DNA of 64,000 bases from Planctomycetota bacterium. GTDB taxonomy: Bacteria > Planctomycetota > SZUA-567 > H5-PLA8. The stretch lies in contig JAKLKQ010000001.1 of assembly GCA_023150555.1 (NCBI GenBank), positions 1-64,000 on the forward strand, in the 5' to 3' direction. The translations under genes and the position numbers were made by a program. Under the pieces are notes generated by a model, which saw only the letters and a program-made list of their open reading frames with translations, was not told the origin of the DNA and did not search any database. Of this stretch, positions 48,923-57,497 are shown in pieces. Positions within the stretch are counted from its first letter, which is position 1; every line of letters begins with the position of its first letter.

Positions 48923-49638
48923 ACCGCTTCGACTGCGTCTTCTTCGATTCCGGCGGAACGCTGTACGGCGTCTTCGACGGAAAGGATGCGCCAACGCCCG
49001 AGCAAGTGGCCGAAGGTCGCTTTACGCGTGTCGCGAACGCACTGCAGGCCTTCGGCGCGGAAGCAGGTCCTGATCTGGAAATGGTCCTGCGCGAACTCGA
49101 GGCCGCAGCCAAGCAGAGCCGCCGCGTGGACCACACCTACGTGCGCCTGATGACGGGGCTGATCGAACGGCTGAAACTGCCGCTCGGAAACGAGGTGGCC
49201 ACCTGCCTGGCCGACGCCTACGCAGGTCCGCGGTTCCGGCCATGGGTCTTTCCCGGCACGCACGAGATGCTGCACGATCTGTGCGAGGCGGGCGTGTACC
49301 TTGGCGTCATTGCCAACACCGCATGGCCTGGGTTCTGCATGGACCGCGCCTTCGCGGGCGTCGGCCTGCTGCCCTACTTTCGAATGCGCGTGTACAGCGG
49401 AGACGAAGGCATCGAGAAGCCCGATCCGGCCTTCTTCCGTCTCGCCGAGCGCAACTCAGGGCAGGCCGGCAAACGCATCTTGTACGTCGGCGACAGCCTC
49501 GCGTACGACGTCGACGGCGCCAAGGCGGTCGGTTGGTCTGCCGCGCTGCGACGCTCGAAGGAAACAAGCAGCCAGGGACGTGCCGACTTCGAGTTCGACC
49601 ACAGCAAAGAGCTGGCTGCGTTCGTCTTGGACCGGTAG
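48919..49638 (+). CDS. HAD-superfamily hydrolase
   Basis: 'VFFDSGGTLYG', 'LGVIANTAWPG', 'EKPDPAFFRLA', 'ILYVGDSLAYDVDGAKAVGW'; ATGA overlap with preceding gene. Confidence 0.88.
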   Translation: MNRFDCVFFDSGGTLYGVFDGKDAPTPEQVAEGRFTRVANALQAFGAEAGPDLEMVLRELEAAAKQSRRVDHTYVRLMTGLIERLKLPLGNEVATCLADAYAGPRFRPWVFPGTHEMLHDLCEAGVYLGVIANTAWPGFCMDRAFAGVGLLPYFRMRVYSGDEGIEKPDPAFFRLAERNSGQAGKRILYVGDSLAYDVDGAKAVGWSAALRRSKETSSQGRADFEFDHSKELAAFVLDR

Positions 49639-49748
49639 CCGCCGCCTTTCCCAAGGCCCGGACGATGCGGTAAGCTATGTAAGGAGGCGGACAACGCGGG
49701 GCAAGGCCTCTTCCCTCGCCCCTGACCCCTCACCCCTGGAGTCCGGCC

Positions 49749-50927
49749 ATGCTTTATTACATGCAACTTGGCGAGGTTCCCGCGAAGCGCCATATCAAAC
49801 TCGCGCGCGAGAAGAGCAGAAGCTTCCTCGGCGAGGGACTGGCTTACGAGCATGTGATCACGACGCAAGGTTTCGACCGCGCATACTCGATCGCATACCA
49901 CCTGCGTCCGCCGACGCGCGTGAAACGGGTCGAACCCGCCGGCGAGCTGAATCTCGAGGCTGTCGAAGGCTTGCCGCTGCGGCACCACCACCTGCGCTCA
50001 CGCGAGATGGACCGTGCGGGCGATGCCGTACGCGGACGCGTTCCGCTGTTCTTCAACGACGACGTGGTCTGCTACCGCTGCCGCCCCGAGAAGCCGATGG
50101 ATTCACTGTACCGCAACGGATCGGCCGACGAGATTATCTACGTCAACGCTGGCGGCGGCACGCTGGAGAGCCCCTACGGCGAGCTGCCCTACCGCGCGGG
50201 CGACTACGTCGTAGTGCCGCGCGTGACCACCTACCGCCTGGTGCCCGACGATCCCGAGGCCGAGGACTACCTGATTCTCGAAAGCCCCGGCGCCGTACGC
50301 GTGCCCAAACGCTACCTCAACCCCGACGGACAGATCATGCTAGGCGCACCGTACTACGAGCGCGACTTCCACGGCCCGCGCGAACTTATCACCATCGACC
50401 GTGAGGAGGAAACCGAGGTGTTGGTCAAGGACGGCCAGCGCCTGACGCGCTACGTGATGGCGCATCATCCCTTCGACCTCGTGGGCTGGGACGGCTACGT
50501 CTATCCGTTCACGTTCAACGTGGAAGACTTCGAGCCCATTACCGGCACGGTGCACCAGCCGCCGCCGGTGCACCAGACCTTCGAGGTCAACGGGTTCGTG
50601 GTCTGTACCTTCGCGCCTCGTTTTCTGGACCACCACCCCGAGGCGATCAAGGTTCCCTACGTGCATGACAACGTCGAAGCCGACGAAGTGCTCTTCTACG
50701 TGCGCGGAAACTTCGGCTCGCGCAAGGGCATCGAGCAGGAGAGCCTGACGCTGCATCCACGCGGCATCCCGCACGGCCCGCACCCCGGCACGATCCTGAA
50801 GAGCATGGAGGCCGACCGCACCGAGGAACTGGCCGTGATGTTCGACACCGAGCGCCCGCTGAAGCTCACGCCGCAGGCCATCGAGATGGACGATTCGACC
50901 TACCCCTACAGCTGGATGGAGAGCTGA
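49749..50927 (+). CDS. hmgA: Homogentisate 1,2-dioxygenase
   Basis: 'YHLRPPTRV', 'LPLRHHHLRSREM', 'HHPFDLVGWDGYVYPFTFNVEDFEPITGTVHQPPPVHQTFEVNGFVVCTFAPR', 'HDNVEADEVLFYVRGNFGSRKGIEQESLTLHPRGIPHGPHPG'. Confidence 0.95.
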   Translation: MLYYMQLGEVPAKRHIKLAREKSRSFLGEGLAYEHVITTQGFDRAYSIAYHLRPPTRVKRVEPAGELNLEAVEGLPLRHHHLRSREMDRAGDAVRGRVPLFFNDDVVCYRCRPEKPMDSLYRNGSADEIIYVNAGGGTLESPYGELPYRAGDYVVVPRVTTYRLVPDDPEAEDYLILESPGAVRVPKRYLNPDGQIMLGAPYYERDFHGPRELITIDREEETEVLVKDGQRLTRYVMAHHPFDLVGWDGYVYPFTFNVEDFEPITGTVHQPPPVHQTFEVNGFVVCTFAPRFLDHHPEAIKVPYVHDNVEADEVLFYVRGNFGSRKGIEQESLTLHPRGIPHGPHPGTILKSMEADRTEELAVMFDTERPLKLTPQAIEMDDSTYPYSWMES

Positions 50928-50942
50928 CAAAAAGGAAGATCC

Positions 50943-51563
50943 ATGCGCGCCGATCCGAAAGACCTTCACATTCGCGAGTTCTACCAACTGATGATCGGCG
51001 CGATCACACCGCGCCCCATCGCCTGGGTCAGCACGGTCTCGCCGAAAGGCATCCCGAACCTGGCGCCCTTCAGCTTCTTCAACGGCGTAACGTCCAACCC
51101 GCCGACGGTGGTCTTCAGTCCGGTCAACAACCGCCACGGCAGGAAGAAGGACACGGTGTTGAACATCGAGGCCACCAAACAGTTCGTCGTGAACGTCGTC
51201 AGCTTCGACGCCGCGGAGAAGATGAACGCGACCAGCACGGAGTTCGACTACGAGGTCAGCGAGTTCGACGAGTGCGGCCTGACAGCGATTCCGTCGGAGA
51301 AAGTCAAGCCCCCGCGCGTGAAGGAAGCGCGCGTGCACATGGAATGCGAACTCGACCGCATCATCAACATCGGCGATGGCCCGCTGGCCGCAAACCTGGT
51401 GCTGGGGCGCATCGTGCTGATGCACGTCGATGATGGCGTGCTGGGCGCCGACGGCGCGGTCGATCCGGCCAAGCTCGACACCATCGGCCGGATGGGCGGC
51501 GAATACTACTGCCGCACCACCGAACGCTTCACCCTGCCCCGCCCGGCGCCCCGAAAAAACTGA
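50943..51563 (+). CDS. Flavin reductase-like FMN-binding split-barrel protein
   Basis: 'MIGAITPRPIAWVSTVSPKGIPNLAPFSFFNGVTSNPPTVVFSP', 'TKQFVVNVVS'. Confidence 0.92.
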   Translation: MRADPKDLHIREFYQLMIGAITPRPIAWVSTVSPKGIPNLAPFSFFNGVTSNPPTVVFSPVNNRHGRKKDTVLNIEATKQFVVNVVSFDAAEKMNATSTEFDYEVSEFDECGLTAIPSEKVKPPRVKEARVHMECELDRIINIGDGPLAANLVLGRIVLMHVDDGVLGADGAVDPAKLDTIGRMGGEYYCRTTERFTLPRPAPRKN

Positions 51564-51788
51564 TGAGGCGGTAAACCTCCCGCGTCCCATCCTAACTAAA
51601 AGTGGTACGCCCAGGCGCAATCACGATGTGCATGAGGGGAAACGCCCTAATTCGGCTGTTTCCAGGACCCCAAAACGCTCGATAACTCCAGGAGAGTCCT
51701 TGGATTGCACGTCGGGCAGCGCTAGCATGGAAGGTCTGCAACGATTCGCATCCGCCCTTCGCCTCGCTCCACCAAGAGAGGTCAGGCC

Positions 51789-53057
51789 ATGAAGAGCAGG
51801 TCGTTTCTATTGGCGTTGTTCGTCGCGGCGCTCGCAGCCGGGTCCGCGCACGCGGCGCTGAACACGAATTTCGATGCCACGCCTGGCTCCGGCGCCGCGC
51901 CGCTGCCGGTGACCTTCACGTACACGGGCGGCGAAGCGGGTGTGACCTTCCTTTGGGATTTCGGCGACGGCTCCATCTCCAGCTCGCCCAATCCTGTCCA
52001 CACCTACAACACCGGCGGCACGTTCGAGGTGACCCTCACGCTTTCTAACGGCACCGATACCGACACCTCGGCGCCCCTGCCCATTACCGTGACAGGCGCC
52101 GGGGAAGGCCCCGTAACGCCCGGCCTGAACTTTCGCTGGGCGCCGATCACCAGCAACTTCAAGACCGTGGGCGCGGGGTTGAAAGACTCCTTCACGCTCA
52201 AGTCCACCTTCAGCACCGTCGACCTGCCCAGTTTCCTCGTCGGGGTGCCCTTCGCCTTCTACATCAACGGCGAGCTGATCGTGACGGACGTGCTGAACGC
52301 CGACGGCATTTTCACGCAGTCGGCAAATGCCCTGCGGCCGGGCTTTAAGATCTCGGTCTCGAAAATCAAGCAGACCCTGGACGTGACCATCACCAAGGCC
52401 GACCTCTCGACGGCGCTGCCCGGCTCGCCGCCGCCGGACACCGTCACGCTGAAGGTGACGCTGGGCGCGCAGACCTACGAGGTGAACCTCGGCTACGAGG
52501 TGAAACCCGTCGGCCTCGGCGGCACCGGCAAGTACAAGCTCGCCGGGCCCACCGGATTCCTTATCGACGGGTTCCTAGTGATCAAGAAGGCGGGCGCACT
52601 GGAAGACGACCAGAACGACGGGCACTTCTGGGACATCACCGCGCTGATCGTGCGCCCCAACGGAGATCCCTTCACGTTGCCGCCCGTTATTCCCGACCCG
52701 GGCGTCTGGAAGATCCAGATCGGCAATTTCATCGATGTGATCCAGCCCGACCGCGTTCGGCTGAGCACGACCAAGCTCCTCATGACCCAGCCCGACCGCG
52801 ACAAGGGCGGCGCCAGCAAGATCATCCTGGACCTGAAGAAGAACCAGATCCGCATCAAAACCTGGGATCTGGATTCGGAAGGCGCCGGCGGCACGGGCCT
52901 GCCCCTGCGTGGCCAGGCCAACACCGGCTTCGACGCCGTGCTGCGATTGGACCTGGAACCCGATCCGCTGGGCGGCACCTTCGATTTCCAGGGCGTCACT
53001 GCCACGCGCCTGACGCGCAAGAACACCGCCGACGCGTTCTGGGCCACCGGCCGCTAG
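51789..53057 (+). CDS. Secreted PKD-domain protein
   Basis: Signal peptide 'MKSRSFLLALFVAALAAGSAHA' and PKD 'GVTFLWDFGDGSISSSPNPVHTYNTGGTFEVTLTLSNG'. Confidence 0.88.
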   Translation: MKSRSFLLALFVAALAAGSAHAALNTNFDATPGSGAAPLPVTFTYTGGEAGVTFLWDFGDGSISSSPNPVHTYNTGGTFEVTLTLSNGTDTDTSAPLPITVTGAGEGPVTPGLNFRWAPITSNFKTVGAGLKDSFTLKSTFSTVDLPSFLVGVPFAFYINGELIVTDVLNADGIFTQSANALRPGFKISVSKIKQTLDVTITKADLSTALPGSPPPDTVTLKVTLGAQTYEVNLGYEVKPVGLGGTGKYKLAGPTGFLIDGFLVIKKAGALEDDQNDGHFWDITALIVRPNGDPFTLPPVIPDPGVWKIQIGNFIDVIQPDRVRLSTTKLLMTQPDRDKGGASKIILDLKKNQIRIKTWDLDSEGAGGTGLPLRGQANTGFDAVLRLDLEPDPLGGTFDFQGVTATRLTRKNTADAFWATGR

Positions 53058-53157
53058 AGCGCTTTCAAAGAAAAAATCCACACTTTGAGCATCAAATCTC
53101 CTGTACGTCGCGCAGCACCTTGCGTGCTGTCGCATTTTGCATACGAATTATTGAAAA

Positions 53158-53175
53158 TTGCTCGTCGACGAGCAA
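53158..53175. repeat. 18-bp perfect palindrome TTGCTCGTCGACGAGCAA
   Basis: Read directly; lies between convergent genes. Confidence 0.85.
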
Positions 53176-53209
53176 CTTTCGATTTTCTCGAAATCTCGAA
53201 AACGACAGA

Positions 53210-54298
53210 TCAGCGCGTGTTCGCTCTGATGTGCACGATGTCGCCGTCCTTGACGACGTACTCCTTGCCTTCCAGGCGCATTTTCCCGGCGGCCTTCAGC
53301 GCCTTCTCGTCGCCCGCCGCGACCAGCTCGTCGTAGGCGAAGACTTCCGCGCGGATGAAGCCCTTCGCCAGGTCGGTGTGAATCCTCCCCGCCGCGGCCA
53401 CAGCCGTGTCGCCGCGGTGGATCGTCCACGCCCGAACCTCGTCCGGGCCCACGGTGAAGAACGGGATTGCATCCAGAGCGGCGTAGGCCGCCCGCGCCAG
53501 GCGCGGCGCGGCGGGCTCGGCAATGCCCATCGCCTCCAGGAATTCGCGGCGCTCCTCGGGCGGCAACTGCGCGATCTCCATTTCTACTCTCGCGCACAGC
53601 GCGATGCTTCCCGGGACTTTGGCCTCCAGTTCCGTGGCGCGGCCTCCGGCTCCCAAGTCGCTCTCGCCGACGTTGAAGACGACCGCCTGCTTCTTCACGG
53701 TCAGGAACTGGAAAGCCGCGACGAACTGCGCTTCGTCTTCGTTGGCGGGCTCGAAGCCGCGGGCCGGCTTGCCTTCCTCGAGCAGCGCGAGCACCTTCTC
53801 CAGCGTGGCGAGTTCCTTCTTGTCGCGGTCCTGGGTCTTGGTGGGCTTGGTGACCTGTACGCGCAGCTTCTCCACGCGGCTGGTGCACTGCGCCAGATCC
53901 GCGAAGAGCAGTTCGCTGTCGGTCTCGCCCAGGTCGCGCATCGGATCGACGGACTCCAGCACGTGCGGGACTTCGCTGCTCTCGAACGCGCGCACCACGT
54001 GGACGATGGCGTCGACCTCGCGGAGCTTTCCCAGCAGCTCGCCCTTGATCTCCTTGCCGCCCCCGCCGGTGCCGGAGATCAGCCCGGTGAAGTCCTGGCA
54101 GTCGGCGCTGGCGAGCGTGAACTTCTTCGGATCGTACATCCCGCGCAGCTTCTCCATGCGCGGATCGGGAACTTTCATCACCGCCAGTTGAAGACCGGGC
54201 GTGTTGCTGTACTGCCCCACCGGCTGCGTGCTGCCGGTGACGGCGTTGAAGAGGGAGGTCTTGCCCGAAGCCGGGAAGCCGATGATGCCGAGTTTCAA
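53210..54298 (-). CDS. ychF: Redox-regulated ATPase YchF (OLA1-like GTPase family)
   Basis: 'LKLGIIGFPASGKTSLFNAVTGS', 'LQLAVMKVPDPRMEKLRGMYDPKKFTLASADCQDFTGLI', C-terminal TGS 'RLEGKEYVVKDGDIVHIRAN'; TTG start inferred at 54298. Confidence 0.88.
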   Translation of the reverse strand: MKLGIIGFPASGKTSLFNAVTGSTQPVGQYSNTPGLQLAVMKVPDPRMEKLRGMYDPKKFTLASADCQDFTGLISGTGGGGKEIKGELLGKLREVDAIVHVVRAFESSEVPHVLESVDPMRDLGETDSELLFADLAQCTSRVEKLRVQVTKPTKTQDRDKKELATLEKVLALLEEGKPARGFEPANEDEAQFVAAFQFLTVKKQAVVFNVGESDLGAGGRATELEAKVPGSIALCARVEMEIAQLPPEERREFLEAMGIAEPAAPRLARAAYAALDAIPFFTVGPDEVRAWTIHRGDTAVAAAGRIHTDLAKGFIRAEVFAYDELVAAGDEKALKAAGKMRLEGKEYVVKDGDIVHIRANTR

Positions 54299-54324
54299 GT
54301 GCGGCTCCTTTTCCGTTGCGAATC

Positions 54325-55806
54325 CTACGCGGTCAACTGCGCTTCCAACCACGGCAGCGCGCGCGTGCCGTTGAAGACGTGCCCGCCGCCGTAGACGTGC
54401 AGGCCCAGGCGCTCCGGCGCCCCCGCCCCGTCGTAGATCACGCGCATGCGGCGCCAGGCCTCCTGCGCGAAGATCTCCGGCGAGGTGCCGTCGTCGGCGC
54501 CGTGTTCGAAGAACAGTGCGCGCGGCGCGGCCAGGCCGTAAAGTTCCGGCAGGTCAGCGTCACCCAACAGGCCCGGCAGCATGTGCTTGATGCAGCCTTG
54601 GCCCAACAGCACCCGTTCCCGCATCAGATTCAACGCCCCGCTGACGACCGCCGCCTTCACGCGATCGAACAACGCCGCGCACAATCCCGTGGTACGTCCG
54701 CCCAGCGAGAGTCCCAGCACGCCCAGTCGCGCGGCGTCGACCTGCGGCTGCGCGGCCAGCACGTCGAGCCACGCGCGCCATTCGACCGCTTCGGCCTGTG
54801 CGGGAAGCAGTCCCGCCATGAAACCCCGCATGAACTGCACGTCGCAGGCGTCGCGCGTGTATCGGCCCGCGGCGGACAGCGGATCCCGGCGCGCGCCAAA
54901 GTTGCGCTGGTCCGGAACCAGAACTGTGTACCCGCGGCGCGCCATCTCGGCACCGTAATCGTAGCGCACGCGGTCGATGTTCGCGCGGCGTTCCGCGCTG
55001 CCATCGTCGACGCCGACGACGTTCTTCTTCGCGTCAACGCCGTGCCCATGCAGGGCCAACACCCCCGGCCCGGGCGCACTGCGGCCTTTCGGCAGCAGAA
55101 GGTACGCGGGCATCTCGATGCCCAGCGGCGAAGCCATGCGGATCTCGCGGCGCACATACCCGTTCGACTCGGTTTCGCCAATCGTCCTCGTGATGGCGCC
55201 GAGCCCTTCCGGCAGCGGGCCCAGTAGCTCCATCCAGCGCTTGCGCAACGCGGCCTGCCAACCGGCGTGCGCGAAACCGGCGCGGGGTTCCATCGCGCCG
55301 GGGCGGTTCACCATCGCGTACTCGGGCACCGCGCCCGCATCCAAGTCGACCGATGCGCCATCCGGCACGCCAACGCGCACGCCGCTCGCAGGGTCCAGGC
55401 GGAGGCAGGCGTAGCCGCTGGCCTTTGCGGTCTCGATGCGCAACAGGATAACGTTCGCGCCCGAGCGCAATGCCAGGCGTCCCGAGCCATCGGCGATTCC
55501 GACCTCGGCGTTTCCCTCGGGCGTCGCCCCGCGCTGCTCGGCAGCCTGCCAAGCCACACCGCGATAGGAACCCACCGAAAGTCCGACTTCGCAGTCGTGT
55601 TCAGCGACCAGCACACACGCAAGGCTAACCTGTCCCGCAGCCGCCCGTTTTCTCGGAAGGAAAGTGAAGTCGAGCCCCACGTCAATCGGCGCGGCGGCCA
55701 GCACCTGCGCGGACGAAGGCAACGCGTTGTCGGACGGTTCGAGTTGCCCGAACCAGGTCACGAAGCCTTCCAGGCCGGCGCGGCGCGCCAGCGGTCGCGT
55801 GTTCAT
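54325..55806 (-). CDS. Alpha/beta hydrolase (acetyl-xylan-esterase/dienelactone-hydrolase-like)
   Basis: 'GPGVLALHGHGVDAKKN', 'LGVLGLSLGGRTTGLCAALFDRVKAAVVSG', 'GGGHVFNG'. Confidence 0.8.
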   Translation of the reverse strand: MNTRPLARRAGLEGFVTWFGQLEPSDNALPSSAQVLAAAPIDVGLDFTFLPRKRAAAGQVSLACVLVAEHDCEVGLSVGSYRGVAWQAAEQRGATPEGNAEVGIADGSGRLALRSGANVILLRIETAKASGYACLRLDPASGVRVGVPDGASVDLDAGAVPEYAMVNRPGAMEPRAGFAHAGWQAALRKRWMELLGPLPEGLGAITRTIGETESNGYVRREIRMASPLGIEMPAYLLLPKGRSAPGPGVLALHGHGVDAKKNVVGVDDGSAERRANIDRVRYDYGAEMARRGYTVLVPDQRNFGARRDPLSAAGRYTRDACDVQFMRGFMAGLLPAQAEAVEWRAWLDVLAAQPQVDAARLGVLGLSLGGRTTGLCAALFDRVKAAVVSGALNLMRERVLLGQGCIKHMLPGLLGDADLPELYGLAAPRALFFEHGADDGTSPEIFAQEAWRRMRVIYDGAGAPERLGLHVYGGGHVFNGTRALPWLEAQLTA

Positions 55807-55900
55807 CTCGTGCTTGCTTCCCACTCGTGCATCGGATCAATTGCCCCAAGGCTGGCCGGAAACCGCTGACCACTTTGGTTTTACAAAGCGTTTACACTCT

Positions 55901-56357
55901 AATGGAAAGCCTCTCGTTTTTCCCGCCCTTCGTCCTGGGCTGCGGTTTCTGCATGGCAGGACCCACCGCCCTGGTCTTCCCCATGATACCTACCTGGGCC
56001 ACTGTCTTTCTGATCTGGTGCGTCTTCCGGCATCAGTACGATTCGGTGACTACTTCCAAAACAGCACTTTGGTTGTGCACGGCTGTCCTGGTATTCATCA
56101 CGGGTTCGATCAGTTCGATCGCTCTCTGGAGCATCTTTCTCGGGTATTGGACGGCGCAATTGGTTTTGCGCATGAAGCACCTGAAGCGCGATGTCCAATC
56201 CCTGAAAGAGCAAATAGCCGGTGGCGAGGATGCCGGACTCCTGCGAAAACACGCCGCCTGCGCCGCCTGCCTCAGGTTTCACCGGCACTTGGTAACGCTT
56301 CTGGCGCTCGGCCTGCTCGCCTCGGGCCTGCGCAACTACGCATACTATTTGGGGTAG
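55901..56357 (+). CDS. Small membrane protein of unknown function
   Basis: Hydrophobic helices 'FVLGCGFCMAGPTALVFPMIPTWATVFLIWCVF', 'LWLCTAVLVFITGSISSIALWSIFLGYW'. Confidence 0.5.
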
Positions 56358-56359
56358 CG

Positions 56360-57469
56360 CTACTCCGGCGCCTTGCTGTGCTTCGGGTCGGCAACCTGGG
56401 GCGGCGGCAGCACACCGGTGATGCCCAGCCGAGCGGCCAACCCCGCAATGTCCTCCGTCAGGGGCGCCTCCAGCGTCATCGGATGACCGTGGATGGGATG
56501 ACAAAGCGTCAGGGACTCGGCGTGCAGGCAGACGCGCGGCCGCAGTCCGCCAAAGGCCGCGTCGTCACAGCGGCCTTGGTAGAGTTCGTCGCCAACGATC
56601 GAATGCCCCATCTCCAGAGCATGCACGCGGATCTGGTGACTGCGCCCGGTGCGCGGGTACGCGCGCAGCAGGGCGTACTGGCCGCAGGCGGAGCGGAAGA
56701 GCGTCTCGAAACGCGTCTGGGCGGGGCGCGCGTCAAGCCCCTTGACGGCAATGCGCGTGCGCATCGTGGGGTCGACACCCAACGGCGCGTCGACCTCGCG
56801 TGACTCGAAGTCAACCGGGCCGTGCACGAGGCAGAGGTAGGTCTTGCTGAGCAGGCGGTACTCGAACTGCCGCGTCAACTCACCGTGGGCCTTCTTGTCG
56901 AGCGCGAAAACCATGACGCCGCTGGTCTGTTCGTCGAGACGGTGGACGGTCCCGATGTGGTAGGACGGATCGGCGGCCAGGCGGTCCTTGAAATAATGCA
57001 GCAGGCCGTTGTAGAGCGTGCCGTCCTTGTTGCCGCGCGCGGGGTGCACAATGATGCCCGCGGGTTTAACCAGGGCGATGAAGAACTCGTCCTCGTACAC
57101 GACCTCGAACGCGATCTCCTCGCCGGTGTGCTTGGCGCCTTCGGGCAGCAGGAGGGTGACATGCTCGCCGGTCGAGACGTGCCAGCTGGCCTTGGTCGTC
57201 TTTCCGTTGATCAGGATTTTGCCGTCCTTGATCATCTTCTGCAGGAAGCTGCGTGAGTAACCGGGGAAGCGCTCGAGCAGGTATTTGTCGAGGCGCCGCG
57301 GGCGGCCGGGTTTGCGCTCGCCGACGTCGAATTCCAGGCGGTCGGGGCGGCCGGGCTTGGCCTTGGGGAAGTCGTACTTCGTCTTCACGCCCTTTGGGCG
57401 GTACCAGGCCGGATGGCCGGAAGCGTTCTGCCCAAGGCGTTCGGCGGGAGAAGGATGCGAGGAACCCAT
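56360..57469 (-). CDS. RluA-family pseudouridine synthase
   Basis: S4 'LLERFPGYSRSFLQKMIKDGKILINGK', catalytic 'TVHRLDEQTSGVMVFALDKKAH', 'YPRTGRSHQIRVHALEMGHSIVGDELY'. Confidence 0.93.
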   Translation of the reverse strand: MGSSHPSPAERLGQNASGHPAWYRPKGVKTKYDFPKAKPGRPDRLEFDVGERKPGRPRRLDKYLLERFPGYSRSFLQKMIKDGKILINGKTTKASWHVSTGEHVTLLLPEGAKHTGEEIAFEVVYEDEFFIALVKPAGIIVHPARGNKDGTLYNGLLHYFKDRLAADPSYHIGTVHRLDEQTSGVMVFALDKKAHGELTRQFEYRLLSKTYLCLVHGPVDFESREVDAPLGVDPTMRTRIAVKGLDARPAQTRFETLFRSACGQYALLRAYPRTGRSHQIRVHALEMGHSIVGDELYQGRCDDAAFGGLRPRVCLHAESLTLCHPIHGHPMTLEAPLTEDIAGLAARLGITGVLPPPQVADPKHSKAPE

Positions 57470-57497
57470 AGCGTAGGGAATGGCGCCGCGCGCGGCG

